From positions 1,513,328-1,577,327 of the forward strand of contig BDSI01000002.1 in assembly GCA_003117195.1 (NCBI GenBank): a stretch of DNA of 64,000 nt, in the 5' to 3' direction. Below the pieces are notes generated by a model that saw only the letters and a list, made by a program, of their open reading frames with translations, did no database searches and was not told the DNA's origin. Below are positions 29,176 through 40,407 of the stretch, one piece after another. Within the stretch, counting starts at the first letter, position 1; each line of letters starts with the position of its first letter. Position numbers and translations under genes: made by a program. Source of the stretch: Eudorina sp. 2006-703-Eu-15. Its lineage: Eukaryota > Chlorophyta > Chlorophyceae > Chlamydomonadales > Volvocaceae.

Positions 29176-32100
29176 ATGACCACTACATCTACGCTTACAT
29201 CGCACGAGGACACGCTTATCCTACCGCCCATTCCTTCCAGCGACGACGTGTCGACCGATCCTGAGGTGGGTCTATGGTGCACGTATGGACTGTACCTTTG
29301 GCGCTTTGAAAAGTAGCGCGCGCGCCCATTATACTTCTATGAATCAAACATTGTCATTTGGTTGCCCGCAAAGCGGACTATACCTTCGATTGTTGTTCTC
29401 ACGACAGCTGGCTGTGGGCAGTCAGAGCTAGCCCAGTTACGGCTGGCACGCCTTTTCCTCGCGCCCCGGTCCGCCCCGGCTGCCTGAAACTGGATCGCCC
29501 GCTCTGTCCCTGTTGCTTGCCGTGCTGATGTGCGTCTGCCCTCCAGATTTGGGACGTCATCATCGTTGGCGGCGGAGTCGCTGGCTCCGCGCTAGCCTAC
29601 GCCCAAGCCAAGGTGACAACCCCAGCTGCCCTGGGCATCACTGTCACTGCCTTCATCCGGTGCCCCCCTGTCTTTTCTTACTGAAGGGGCTGTCCAGCAG
29701 GGCCAGCTGCGCTGGACCTGCACCCTGCCTCTAACCTCCCGGTTGTAAACGTGAGATTCCCTGGGCTCTCACTCTCACTCATCTCGGCCCCCCGCCACCA
29801 CCCGGACCCAGGATGGCCGTCGGGTGCTGCTGCTGGAGCGGGACCTCTCCCAGCCGGACCGCATCGTGGGGGAGCTGCTGCAGCCGGGGGGCTACCTGAT
29901 GCTGAAGCGCCTGGGGCTGGAGAGCTGCGTTGACGGAATCGACTCGATCAAGGTGTGGCCCCTCCCGGCTGGGTCTCCGTGGGAGGGTGCCGCGCTTGTC
30001 GTTCCGGGGGGAGAGGCAGGTGGACGAACGGCGGATCGGGTGTGTGGGCGCCTGCACCTGTGATGCATTGCAGCCCGGAGGGCCGTGTGTAAGCAGGTCT
30101 GGATGCGACAGGCTGGGGCGGTGGTCTCCAGGCAGGCTGGGAGGGCTCCGAGGGAGGACCGGGCGCAGTTGGGAGCCGTGGGTGTCGGGGCATGCTGTGG
30201 AGGGGCTCGGAGCTCGGTGGTCGCTGGCGTCGGTGTATTGTTCGCACTTTGAATCCATCCCCTCACCTTCGTTACCCACACCCGCCTGCGTACCGGGAGA
30301 AAGGAGGGGGGTTGGTCAGGGGGATGTAGCTGGATGGTGGCGATCCTGCTACATGCAGCAGAGATGGTGGGCGGCCCTTGGGCGCTGCATCTTCCGAGCG
30401 CCCCCCCTCCATAAGCTTGACCCACGCGGCGGCCTTACGCTCGGCAGTAATGGAGGATGGCTGCTGCGTCGTACCTCTTCGACAGGTGTACGGCTACGCG
30501 CTGTTCAAGGGCGGCAACCAGGCCGTTGTACATTACCCCATCGAGGGCTACTCGGCGGATGTGGCGGGGCGCAGCTTCCACCACGGTGAGTCCAGGGAGG
30601 GCCCTGACGGGCGTTATGAGCCTGATGGGCCCGATCAGGGTGATGGTAATGGTGGTGAGGGAGATGAGGGTGCGGGTGGTACTGCGCCTAGGGATCCAGA
30701 GGGCGACGTCCGTTATGGCGCAAGGCAGTGGCGCCGTCGGAGGCGTAAAGAACGACTTTTTGCTGCCGGCTGGTGACGCCCCGCGGATCGCTGAGGACCT
30801 TACGGCTCGGTTGCGGGCCGCAACAGAGTGAATTCTGTCGGCCATAGTCCGTGATGACCCGCGGGTCGCCGTCCCTCTTCCCTGATGCCCTCCAGGTCGC
30901 TTCATCCAAAAGCTGCGGGGCGCCGCGGCGAGCTGCCCCACCGTCACTGTACGGCAGGGCCTGGTCAAGAAGCTGGTGAACGGTACGGCAAAGAACTGGG
31001 TTGACGCGGGCTGGCCGTGGGGAGCCCGGGGAGGCCAGCCGGGGAGGGAGGGACCTCTAGGCGGATCGCAGTTTGCAAGGTCGCCGGGCATAGGTCTGGT
31101 GGTCTGGTGACCTAGGGATGCATGCGGCCGCTTCTTTCCTTCTCGGGGAAAGCCTGACTCGCTCGGGCTTGGGAAGTATCCGGGGCGCCATGTCGGGTGC
31201 TCTTCAGTTGCGCTAGGAGCAGATGCCGGGCCGCTGCATGTGATGTGCTTCGTCTTGGATGGTGCGCATGTCTTGCATGCCTGACAGGGCCGATTTGTGT
31301 GTGTGTGTGTGTGTGTGTGTGTCTCGGTTTGCGCCCGGCAACCATGGCCCACCCACAGCCGACCCACCCCGGGTTCGTTCTTCGGGCTTATTTCTTTTTT
31401 CAATTTAACCCACAGCCGACAAGTAACTAGGTCATTGCGGATGTTTGTGCGTGTCCGACTCGTGCTCCGTGCCCGTGCCCGTGCCATGGCGCCTACACGT
31501 GCACCCTGCACCCTGCACCGCGCAGACAAGGGCACGGAGTGGCAGGAGGGCGAGGTGGTGACGGGGGTGGTGTACCGCCACCTGCCCACCAGCGGCGGCC
31601 AGGGCGACCAGCCGCCAGCCCCCCAGGAACGATCCGCCAAGGCGCACCTCACCATCGTGTGCGACGGCATGTACTCGAACCTGCGGAAGCACCTGTCCAC
31701 GCCCAAGGTGGGTGGCTCGCCCCGGGTGTTGGTTGCTCGGGTGGACGGCTCGGCCGGGTGGTTCGGGCCATGAGGGTTACAGACAGCGAGGGATGGCCTC
31801 CGGGGCCCGTACTGGCGCTGACCTGTCCTTGTGGCAATTCGGTACCTTCCGATTGCGGGGCGACATGCGGAGCTGCTGCCGAACTTGAAGGCCGCTCCAG
31901 TAGCAGCTCTGCTGGTCGCTCCGCAAGCAGAAGGTATTCAATCCAAGCTACCAAAGTGGTCCTCAGGGCGCTCAGGGCGCACCTAGGAGGTCCGCTTCGG
32001 GGGGTTCGGGTTGACCTGAGGGCGGGCTCCGGAGCGAGCATCTGCTATCTTGCCATTGCCCCGAAGCACCTGCCGTCTCATCGATCTGATTTCCATTTCC

Positions 32101-34575
32101 TAATCTGATGACACGAATGACCTGATCTGGGTCCGACCGGTTCTGCGCAGATCGCCCACCCCAGCTTCTTCGTGGGGCTCCTCCTCGCCAACTGTAAACT
32201 GCCGGTCCCCAACCACGGCCACGTGGTCCTCGCCAAGCCCTCGCCCATCCTCTTCTACCCCATCAGCTCCACCGAAGTCAGGTGGGGGCGGCGGGCTGGG
32301 GCGGCGGGCTGGGGAGGAGGCGGGTGAGGTCCGGATGGGGCGCCAGGGCGGACAGCAACTGTCAGCGGACGAGGCGTGTCGTCCAGTTGGGGCCGAGCGG
32401 CACAGCCCTCCCGCCGCCTTCGGCCAGAGAGGAGTCGTCCCTGCCTTGGCGAGTCCCATTCACTTTCTCTCACATCTATCCTGTTAATTCAGTATGCATT
32501 CATCCGGCTCAACCTGGCAACTCGGTGAACTCTAGTTTGGCTTTGGCGACGGCACACCTGACTGCCCCTTCGTTTATCAAGCTGCTTGGCCCCGCGCCGC
32601 ACGCCTCGCCCCTCGCATTTGCCCCCCTTCCCCTTGTCACCGGGCTGGGTGTGTCTGGGCCATTTCTCTTTGTAACCCCGCATGTCACCTCACCCCACCT
32701 CGCCTTACCTCACCCCACCTCGCCCAGGTGCCTGGTGGATGTCCCCGGTGAGAAGCTGCCCGGGGACCTCCCCGCCTACCTGCGGGCCACGGTGGCGCCC
32801 CAGCTGCCGGACGCGCTGCGGCCCGCCTTCCTGGAGGCACTGGAGCGGCCCGAGGCCATCCGTAGTATGCAGGTAGAGGGGCGCAGGGCCGGAGGACACA
32901 GGAGAATAAGGAAAGCAGGCGCCAAGGGGTCAGCGCAAGGGCCATGGAGGGTGGCTGGGGCCAAAAGTCGTCGGTATAGGGCGGGGGCTGTGCTAATCCG
33001 ATGTGCCTGGGCGGGCTAGGTTAACCCGGAGCCCTCTCTCCCCGCTCTTGGTCGGGTGTGCGTCCAGGAAGGGCGTCCAAAGCGCCGCCGTCCACCCAGC
33101 CCGCCGCCCTGCGGCGCAATTGCGTGCGCCCTGACGTCTGACCGCGCGGGTCCACCCGCCGCCTCCCTGGATTCCGCGACACGACACCAGCTACCGTCAC
33201 CTCCGCGGCCTGCTGCCACCGCGACCCGCCTCACCTTCCACCACGCGCCCCGCCTGATGCTGCCCACACCACCTCTCCCGCCGGACGAACCTTGTCTCTG
33301 GCAGCCGGCTATCAGCGCATCCTCGCCTGCCCATTTCTCACTTCCCTCCTGCCCTTTCCACGCCGCCCCGCACCCTACCGCCCCGCACCCCACCGCCCCG
33401 CACTCCGCGCTCCGCCGCCCCGCAGAACAAGCTGATGCCCGCGGCGCCGCTCCACCAGCCGGGCGCCCTGCTGCTGGGCGACGCCTTCAACATGCGTCAC
33501 CCGCTGACGGGCGGCGGCATGACGGTGGCGCTGTCGGACTGCTCCCTGCTGGTGGACATGCTGCGGCCGCTGCCCTCCCTGGACGACGCGCTCGCCACCG
33601 CGCAGCGCACCGCCGACTTCTACACGCGCCGCAAGCCGCTGTCCGCCACCATCAACACGTTGGCGAATGCGCTGTACAAGGTCTTTTGCTTCACGGGTGG
33701 GTGGGTCGGTGGGTGGGTGGGTGGGTCTGCCTGGGCGCTTTGGGGCCCGGGTGGGTGGGTGGGTGGGTGGGTCTTACCGCGTGGATGCCGCAAGCGCAAG
33801 CGATTGGACGGCGTTGTGCGGTCGGTCGTGGTTGCGCGGTCCGAGCGCGGGGCGCAGCCGGGCAGTGGCGCTGGGGGCCGCCGCATGCGACAGTGTATGG
33901 CGCACGCGTACTAACTTGAAGTCGATGAGCTGCTGGTGCCGCTCACGCGCGTGCTCAGGAAGGGAGCCATCTCCGGGGCCCAGCGCGACGTGCACACCAT
34001 GCATCATTCCAGGATCGCCTCTGCGGGGTCCTCCACCTCGGCACACCCCACCCCGATCAGTCGACCGCCCATCCCCACACCCCCCCGGTAGCCGTCATCG
34101 CGCAGCGGTTTGTCGTCGGGCTGGGTGTGTGTGGGGCCCCTTCTTCGCTCCTGCCCCTTACACATGTACACCCACCCCTTTCTACTGTACTCCGGCCGCC
34201 GCAGGCGAGCCCGCCCATGAGGAGATGCGGCAGGCCTGCTTCGACTACCTGGCCCTGGGCGGCATCTGCGCCGCCGGCCCCATCTCCCTGCTGTCGGGCC
34301 TCAACCCGCGGCCCTCGGTGCTGGTGCAGCACTTCTTCATGGTGGCGCTCTTCGGCGTGGGCCGGCTGCTGCTGCCGCGCCCCTCCCTGCGCGGCCTCTA
34401 CATGGCGGTGGCGCTGCTGGCGGTGGCCTGCCGCATCATTTTCCCCATCATCTGGGCGGAGGGCGTCCGCGCGGTGTTCTTCCCCGCGCTGGCGCCCAAG
34501 CCCGTGGTGACGGTGACGCACTCGGGCTCCGTGAAGCGGTCCACCAGCCTGGGGATGCTGGCGGCATCCACGTGA
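29176..34575 (+). CDS. SQE: Squalene epoxidase (squalene monooxygenase)
   Basis: Ten exons: 29176-29265, 29547-29612, 29812-29952, 30486-30585, 30896-30982, 31526-31707, 32151-32281, 32728-32872, 33426-33696, 34205-34575. They sum to 1584 nt (527 aa), with all phases consistent. It converts squalene to 2,3-oxidosqualene with FAD, O2 and a reductase, the committed oxygen step of sterol synthesis (ergosterol-type in these algae), at the ER. The Rossmann motif is VIIVGGGVAGSALAYAQAK (residues about 34-52). The SQE-specific DRIVGELLQPGG begins at about residue 68, VCDGMYSNLRKHLS is in exon 6, and the second FAD motif is GDAFNMRHPLTGGGMTVAL (about 332-350). The C-terminal exon has the conserved ACFDYLALGG and two hydrophobic segments for membrane attachment. 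The first 30 residues are hydrophilic, without the N-terminal anchor found in some homologues. All junctions are GT-AG. Confidence 0.96.
31295..31322. repeat. (GT)n microsatellite in SQE intron 5
   Basis: About 13 uninterrupted GT dinucleotides within the intron between exons 30982 and 31526. Confidence 0.9.
33697..33775. repeat. GGGT repeats at the start of SQE intron 9
   Basis: Runs of GGGT begin directly at the donor and recur after a short spacer. The donor itself (ACGG|GTGGGT) sits inside the repeat, so the exact splice position was chosen by phase with the next exon (GGC codon split 1+2). Confidence 0.85.
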
Positions 34576-35764
34576 GGGGAGAGCGGAGGAGAGGACCGCG
34601 AGGCAGGGGAGGGGAGGGGAGGGACATTACAATGGCGGGGCGGATCTGGTGGTGCTCGGCGTCGTGGTGGTGCGGGTGCGGGTGCTGGATGGGGGCTTGC
34701 TGTTCGTCCCCCCACACACGGATGGCGCTACAGACAGCGGCAAGTAGCGGAGCGGCGGTGCCGCGATTCCAGCAGCGGGTGGTCGTGTCGGAGGGCGCGG
34801 GGGGGCGGTGGACCTGGCTGGCAGCGTGTTGGCGCCGCCGCGGGGGAGGCTCGGTCCCGGCCATCGTTTGCTGTGCGGTGGTTGTTTCGCGGAGGTGGCA
34901 GGAGGTCGCGGGCGGGGTGCGCCCGCCGCCTCCACGGCGCCTCTGCACTCCGGGGTTGGACGGAGGGAGGAGGAGGCTCTGCCGTGGTGCGGTGCGGGGC
35001 GCAGCCGCAGGAGCAGCTGCAGCAGTCCGAAGCCAACCCGCCGTCTCAGGCCAGCGCTCTGTGTGCTCCGCGTTTCGCCAGAGTGAGGGGCGGCGTTCAG
35101 GTGACGATGGCGAGGGTGGTGATGGCAGCTGGTGAAAAGAAAAGAACACCGTGGTAGGACCGCTTTCCAGTATTAGCTGACCCGTGGGTCCGCGAGCCAA
35201 GGACGGGCGCCTGCTGTTGGTTGAGGGCCCCGCGCTTGCCGGTATCTAACGGTTGTGAGGGCCTGTTGAGGCAGCGTCAAGTGCTCGGTCTCTCAGCAGT
35301 CTGTGTTTGGGTTATTTATCAAGGCAAGCGACCCTCGGGCTCATCGCTCATGTATTATTGCCTTCCTCCAAGCCGTGTTCCTGTTTGTGTATGTGCCAGA
35401 CTTCAGCGGACGTCGGCTCTCCCTTTCTGGATTCTAGTGGTGGTGGTGGTGGTTACCGTGGTTGCGGGCACGTGCGCCGGGGGGATGGGGGCCACCGGCG
35501 GGGCTGCACTGGCCAGCGCTGCCAGCGGCACACTCAGCCGTCGTGCCCTCTCCCACCCTTGGCGCGGGAGATCTCCCGGTTGGATCTGATCTGGTATACA
35601 TCTGCTGTGTGTGCTCATGACGGGTGGGCAGACGTCGCCCCCGTGTTTGTGCACTGACGCGGCGTGTGCGCGTGTGCATCTTCGTCGATGGTGGGTCCAA
35701 CATGTGCGTGACGTGCAAGGTGGGGGGCCAGGGGGCCGCCTGAGGAGACGCACGGGCCCACGTG

Positions 35765-35806
35765 TGTAAAAGATATCTGAGTCGCGAGAAGCGAAGTCCA
35801 GTGTAA
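35765..35806 (+). terminator. TGTAA polyadenylation signals, SQE
   Basis: TGTAA occurs at 35765-35769 and 35802-35806, about 1.2 kb downstream of the SQE stop. Long 3' UTRs of this order are common in volvocine algae. The intervening 34576-35764 shows no convincing separate gene. Confidence 0.4.
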
Positions 35807-37686
35807 CAGGCGATATAGGCGACACTTGCGCGTGTGTGTGGTTGTGGTCGTGCGCACGTTCAGACAAGCTTGAACACGCCGTGTGGGTGTTGGCGCATGC
35901 GTGTTGTCGGGGCAGCTGGCGGCGGTACCCAGTGCCCGGTACCCATACCGTACTCGGGCGACGCCGTGCCCCCCTGGCCTCATCTCCCATGCGCCCGCCA
36001 GCCCGCCAGCCACCGGTGCGACATGCGAGGCCCTCGAGTGAGGCTCTCGGCAGGACAGGGCCACCGCACTCGACCGCCTGTTGATCAGGCTGGGTGGGGG
36101 TCTGGTGCGGTTTCGAGGAGAGTCGTGAGGGCCTGCAATACGGCGGATGCTGGGGATGTGGGGTTCACGGTAGGTGTAAGGATGCCCCTTGTCCTCTGTG
36201 CGCAGCTGTCCCATTGTCGTCCATCGTTCAGGCCAAAAGAAAGCGGCGAAGTGGCAGACGGTGGTGCACGGAATTTCGCCGGAGTGCTGGCATCCGTTCC
36301 GAGTAATCTCGGCGCGGCGCGGCCACAAAGGTTTCTTGCCAAAGCGCACAGTTGCGCACGTAAGCTGCTGTTGTGGTAACAGGTACCGCAATTACGTAAC
36401 CACTAACCAGTTCTTTGCGGCACGTGCCAGGGGGCTCGGTGAAGCTCTGCCCCAGGCGTTCTTGAACCCACGGTGTACGCGTCCTCGATGCGCCACACCA
36501 CACCACAGCGCAGTAGCAGGACCCCGGACCGCAACACGTAGCGACAACGCTCGGATTGCCCTTGCGTTGCGTCAGCAGTACGCCACCGGGTGGGTACAGC
36601 TGTTCGATACCGTCAGGCCCCGAAGAGGTTCAGGCATGGCGAGGACACTAGTTCTGGGGCACTCTGAAGGGCAACAGGCGTCCTGGATTGGGGGGAACTA
36701 GGGGCGCAAACCCCCGTCATTTTGCGGGGGTTTCTAAACCGCGCTCGGCCACACCGAGCGATGCAATCAACGCACGAGGAAAAACATTCCGACCTACGCC
36801 CCTACCTGACTCGCAAAACAGCAATGGGGAAGGGCTCCCCGAATTCAAATCCTAAAATCTTACAGCTTGACGTGAGCACATGACTCAGCGACCAAGATCC
36901 GCCCAGTTCTGTTGGCTTTGTTGTTGCCTTGCCTGTTGACCAAGTTGGCCTCGAGAAACTCGTATTGTTGGGAATGTTGTCCCGCTTATCCTGAGTGGAG
37001 TGAAATAACAGCAGATGGTAGCTACGAAATGGGAAACGATTGCGAACGCGAGGTCGGGCGGACAATTCGCAGAGGTCGTTGGTAGGACGGTTGGTGTACT
37101 GACGCTCGGTAGCAACGCAGTCGGGCGATGATTAGTATGTGGGGAGGTGGCCTGCTGGGACGGAGGACAACTTGTTTGGATGGCTCGCATTCCTCTAGTT
37201 CGCATCGGTTCGTGTTGGAGAGCACCTTGTGGTCGTGCCGCTCCAGGCCTCCAGCCACGGTTACTGTGATGACGGGACGCACGAAGCCCCAGAGTTTTGA
37301 CTATAAAAAGCTTGAAACCAAAGGCATCAAATACGGGTATACAACTCTGCTTGTCCGGGCGCCATAGGACCGGATAGATTGCGGGTTCGTTGTAACGTCG
37401 ACCGACAACACCTGACGCGGAAAACCTGGCCACAACAACCTCCGCAGCAGGCAAGCACAGTATAAGGACATATACAAACAATTAAAATGCTTGCTACATA
37501 GATGTGTCTGGGAAGAGTGGCCTACCTTGCAAGGATGCTTGCAAGCAGAGTGCTATCAGACTTGCAACCGCAATGAGCTAGGCAAAAATCTTTGGTTACG
37601 CCATTTAGGCATTGGATAACTTTCTTATGGTTTATGTTGTGTCTGCAAGGCCTTGCTTACCTTGAAGCTGCAACTCGGCGACCGTG
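35807..37686. other. Gap with no supportable gene
   Basis: A plus-strand frame at 36189-36701 (contains GQKKAAKWQTVVHGISPECW and ALALRQQYATGWVQLF) is the longest candidate, but it has no known motif and lacks a clear splice context. Two adjacent stem-loops follow it. The remainder becomes AT-richer towards the next gene. Confidence 0.4.
36708..36760. other. Two adjacent perfect stem-loops
   Basis: First hairpin: arms AAACCCCCG (36708-36716) and CGGGGGTTT (36725-36733) with an 8-nt loop. Second: arms CGCTCGG (36742-36748) and CCGAGCG (36754-36760) with a 5-nt loop. They are 8 nt apart. Function is unknown; they could cap an RNA 3' end or be part of a structured RNA. Confidence 0.6.
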
Positions 37687-40242
37687 ATGGAGACGCCGGG
37701 GTGCACTTCAAAACCGCTAACACGCGAGCACCTGGAGCGCGTAAAAGTGGCTATAATCAATGAATTTCAAGCGCTTGCCAAGAGTATGGCGGACCGGCTC
37801 TTGTCGCATCTGTCGCAAGCCTATGGCGCTGAGGGCGCAGAAGGCGCTGCTTTGCAGAGTTCGTCAAATTCGGCAAAATCATTCCCGACTTGCGGCTCCT
37901 CCGGCGCAAGAGCATGCTCACCCACGGCGTCCAGCCCGTCCGCTCCCTTCGTCTCCTCCTCGACGACCTCCGCGTCGCCGTCCTCGCACCTCCGGCGCGC
38001 CGCGCAGCGGCGACCGCACACCCCGCCGCGGCCGGCCCCCGACAGCCCACCCCTGCTGACGTGCGCCGACCTGGAGGTCCTCCTGGCGGAACGAATCGCG
38101 ACAGACCCGCTGCTGCCCCTCCGCTGGGAGCTCGAGCTGGAGCAGCGCCTCCTCGCCCAGACCCCCACGCCGGGCTCCACCCCGCTGTTCAGCTCCGGAA
38201 CCACCAGCACCCCCCTCACCAGCTGCCCTACCTCGCCCTACCTCCTGGCCGCCCTCCAGTCCCAGCGACGCCGCAGCCGCCTAGGCAGCGCGTGTACGGC
38301 GGCATCGCCGCCGCCGGGTGGCGGCACCGCGGGTGGCGACAGCGGCATCGGTGTGGGTATGGCTGGCAGCGCCTGGGACGGCCGCCTGGCCGCATGCTCG
38401 AGGTCGCCGCAGCCCTCTTCCGGAGGCGGCATCAGTGGCAGCGCAACGGCAGCGGTCTCGCAGCCGCAGGCTGCAGCCACAGCGAACCCAACTGACAGCA
38501 GGGGCGTGGCGATGACGGCCAATTGGACCGCCGCAGCGCCGGCACCGCCACCGCCACCATTACCTTTAGGCGATGCAAAGGCGCTGCCGGACTTCGCTGC
38601 TTACGAGCCTCCCGACGTGGCCGCGTCGGAGCGCACAACAGCACAGCCGCATGCACATTACGGCAGCGATCGAGGCCGGTGCGGGCTCCGCCCCACCGAT
38701 ACCGCGGGGATCAGGGCCGGCAGTGCTATCCGCATGCGCACCGACCCAGGGGTCGTGCTGCACAACTGGAGGGCGGCGACTGGGCCCGCTGAGGCATCAG
38801 CCGCGATCCTCTGCATCGCCAGCGGATGCGAGGCTACTTCCGCAGACCCGGCCACGCTGCCGGGTCCGAGAGCCGACGGTGACGTGCCAATGACAGGTCG
38901 AAGATCTGGAGTTTCGGAGCCGGTATCCCCAGAGGAAGCACTGGGCTACGGGTCGGTGGGCCGCCGGCGGGAGCTCGCTCCCCATGTAATAGAGCAGATT
39001 ATACGGCAGCTGGCGACGGCACAAGCATCAGCCGCGGCGCCACGGCGGGCGCCGGCTGCCGCCGCGCCGGCCCCGGCGGCGGCCTCGTCCGGTGTCGGCG
39101 AAGTGTCGTACGGACAGAGGGCCCTCCGCGCGGGGACGCAGCAGCGCGGGGCCGCGCGGGTCGGCCAAGCTGCTGCTGCGGGTCCGGCTGGTGCGCAGAT
39201 GCCGAGCTGCGGCTGCGGCGATAATTATTATGATAATGGTGGTGATGATGGTGGTGGTGGTGCTGACGAGGGGCAACCAATCGCGGTGGCTTTGCTGCAC
39301 ATGGAGGATACCAACACAGCAGCAGCCTCTGCAGCAGCTGCAGCTGCAGCAGCCCCTGTAACAACTGCGCTACTTGCGCGCCGTAATGCGCCCGTGGTCG
39401 CCAGCTACGCGCCGCACTTCCTGCCTGACCGGCAGCGGCGGCAGCACCCGCAGCAGCAACGGGACCCAAAGCCGCTGCAGCAGGGGCCATTGGCCGTGGC
39501 TGCGCGGACGAACAAGGATGGAGTCCCCGCGGGCGAGGACCTGGGGAACCGTCGCCTGGGGGCAGCGCAACAAGGCGACAGCGCCGACGGCGGAAGCGAC
39601 TTCGGGGATGAAGGGGGCGGCGGCGACGATGACGGCGGTGACGAAGCAGCGGGGGACAAGGACCCACTAGCCCTCCGGCCCGAATGCCCGGCAGCCCTCC
39701 ATCTGGGGTTGTCTGCTGCCCGTCAGCCCACGCGTGCCGCAACCGCCGGCGGTTTTGGGATCGAGGTCGACCGGGGACCTCGTTGTGATCTTCGAACGCG
39801 CCACTGTCCGGCCCCGGCTGCGTCCATTGCCAGGACCGCCGTTGTGTCTGCTGCCGCCGGGGCGGCGGCGGCGGTGGCGGCGGCGGCGGCGGCGGCGGGG
39901 TCAACAGCCTCCGCACCAGCTGCTGCTGCTGCTGCGGCGGCGGCGGCATCGGTGGCGGTGGTCGGAAACGGTGGCGCGGGCCGCCTTGGCCCCGGCTGCA
40001 GGGAGCGCAGCAGCGGCACGGCCTCCCCCGCCCACAGCCACAGCACGTTGGGTCTCAGCAGCAGCAGCGAGGCCGCCTCCTGCGGCCGCTCCGCGTCATC
40101 GTCCCACCCCACCGTCTCACTCTCGACCACCTGCCGCAGCTCCTGCACCACCGCCTGCACCACCTCCTCCGTCCTCGGGGACATCCGATGTGTTGCTGTT
40201 GCTGCTGCTGCTGATGATGACCATGGTGTTAAAACGCCATGA
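37687..40242 (+). CDS. Unrecognised large low-complexity protein (851 codons, intronless)
   Basis: A single uninterrupted frame begins at ATG 37687. It opens with an ordered amphipathic region (METPGCTSKPLTREHLERVK, then EFQALAKSMADRLLSHLSQA) and has a second semi-ordered block near residue 120 (LTCADLEVLLAERIATDPLL, ending RWELELEQRLLAQTP). The rest is Ala/Gly/Ser/Pro-rich with poly-Ala, poly-Asp/Gly and Gln tracts. A third short ordered motif is RRELAPHVIEQIIRQLATAQ (about residues 430-450). I do not recognise the family. The frame's length and the helical blocks argue for a real protein, but long frames arise readily in GC-rich DNA. The minus strand is also open for 400 codons over its 3' end; I judge that a shadow. 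Confidence 0.5.
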   Translation: METPGCTSKPLTREHLERVKVAIINEFQALAKSMADRLLSHLSQAYGAEGAEGAALQSSSNSAKSFPTCGSSGARACSPTASSPSAPFVSSSTTSASPSSHLRRAAQRRPHTPPRPAPDSPPLLTCADLEVLLAERIATDPLLPLRWELELEQRLLAQTPTPGSTPLFSSGTTSTPLTSCPTSPYLLAALQSQRRRSRLGSACTAASPPPGGGTAGGDSGIGVGMAGSAWDGRLAACSRSPQPSSGGGISGSATAAVSQPQAAATANPTDSRGVAMTANWTAAAPAPPPPPLPLGDAKALPDFAAYEPPDVAASERTTAQPHAHYGSDRGRCGLRPTDTAGIRAGSAIRMRTDPGVVLHNWRAATGPAEASAAILCIASGCEATSADPATLPGPRADGDVPMTGRRSGVSEPVSPEEALGYGSVGRRRELAPHVIEQIIRQLATAQASAAAPRRAPAAAAPAPAAASSGVGEVSYGQRALRAGTQQRGAARVGQAAAAGPAGAQMPSCGCGDNYYDNGGDDGGGGADEGQPIAVALLHMEDTNTAAASAAAAAAAAPVTTALLARRNAPVVASYAPHFLPDRQRRQHPQQQRDPKPLQQGPLAVAARTNKDGVPAGEDLGNRRLGAAQQGDSADGGSDFGDEGGGGDDDGGDEAAGDKDPLALRPECPAALHLGLSAARQPTRAATAGGFGIEVDRGPRCDLRTRHCPAPAASIARTAVVSAAAGAAAAVAAAAAAAGSTASAPAAAAAAAAAASVAVVGNGGAGRLGPGCRERSSGTASPAHSHSTLGLSSSSEAASCGRSASSSHPTVSLSTTCRSSCTTACTTSSVLGDIRCVAVAAAADDDHGVKTP

Positions 40243-40283
40243 CACCATGATGTTGGAGCAGCAGCATGTGGCCGGGTCGCGGC

Positions 40284-40407
40284 GCGGTGCGGTGCGGTGC
40301 GGTGCGGTGCGGTGCGGTGCGGTGCGGTGCGGTGCGGTGCGGTGCGGTGCGGTGCGGTGCGGTGCGGTGCGGTGCGGTGCGGTGCGGTGCGGTGCGGTGC
40401 GGTGCGG
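40284..40407. repeat. (GGTGC)n pentanucleotide microsatellite
   Basis: About 24 perfect tandem copies of a 5-bp unit. The array begins about 40 bp after the stop of the preceding ORF, so it is probably in its 3' UTR. Confidence 0.95.

Noticed and set aside
36708..36760. Bacterial rho-independent terminator or bacterial contamination
   Set aside because: Flanks are intron-bearing algal genes on the same sequence and there is no U-tract after the second hairpin.
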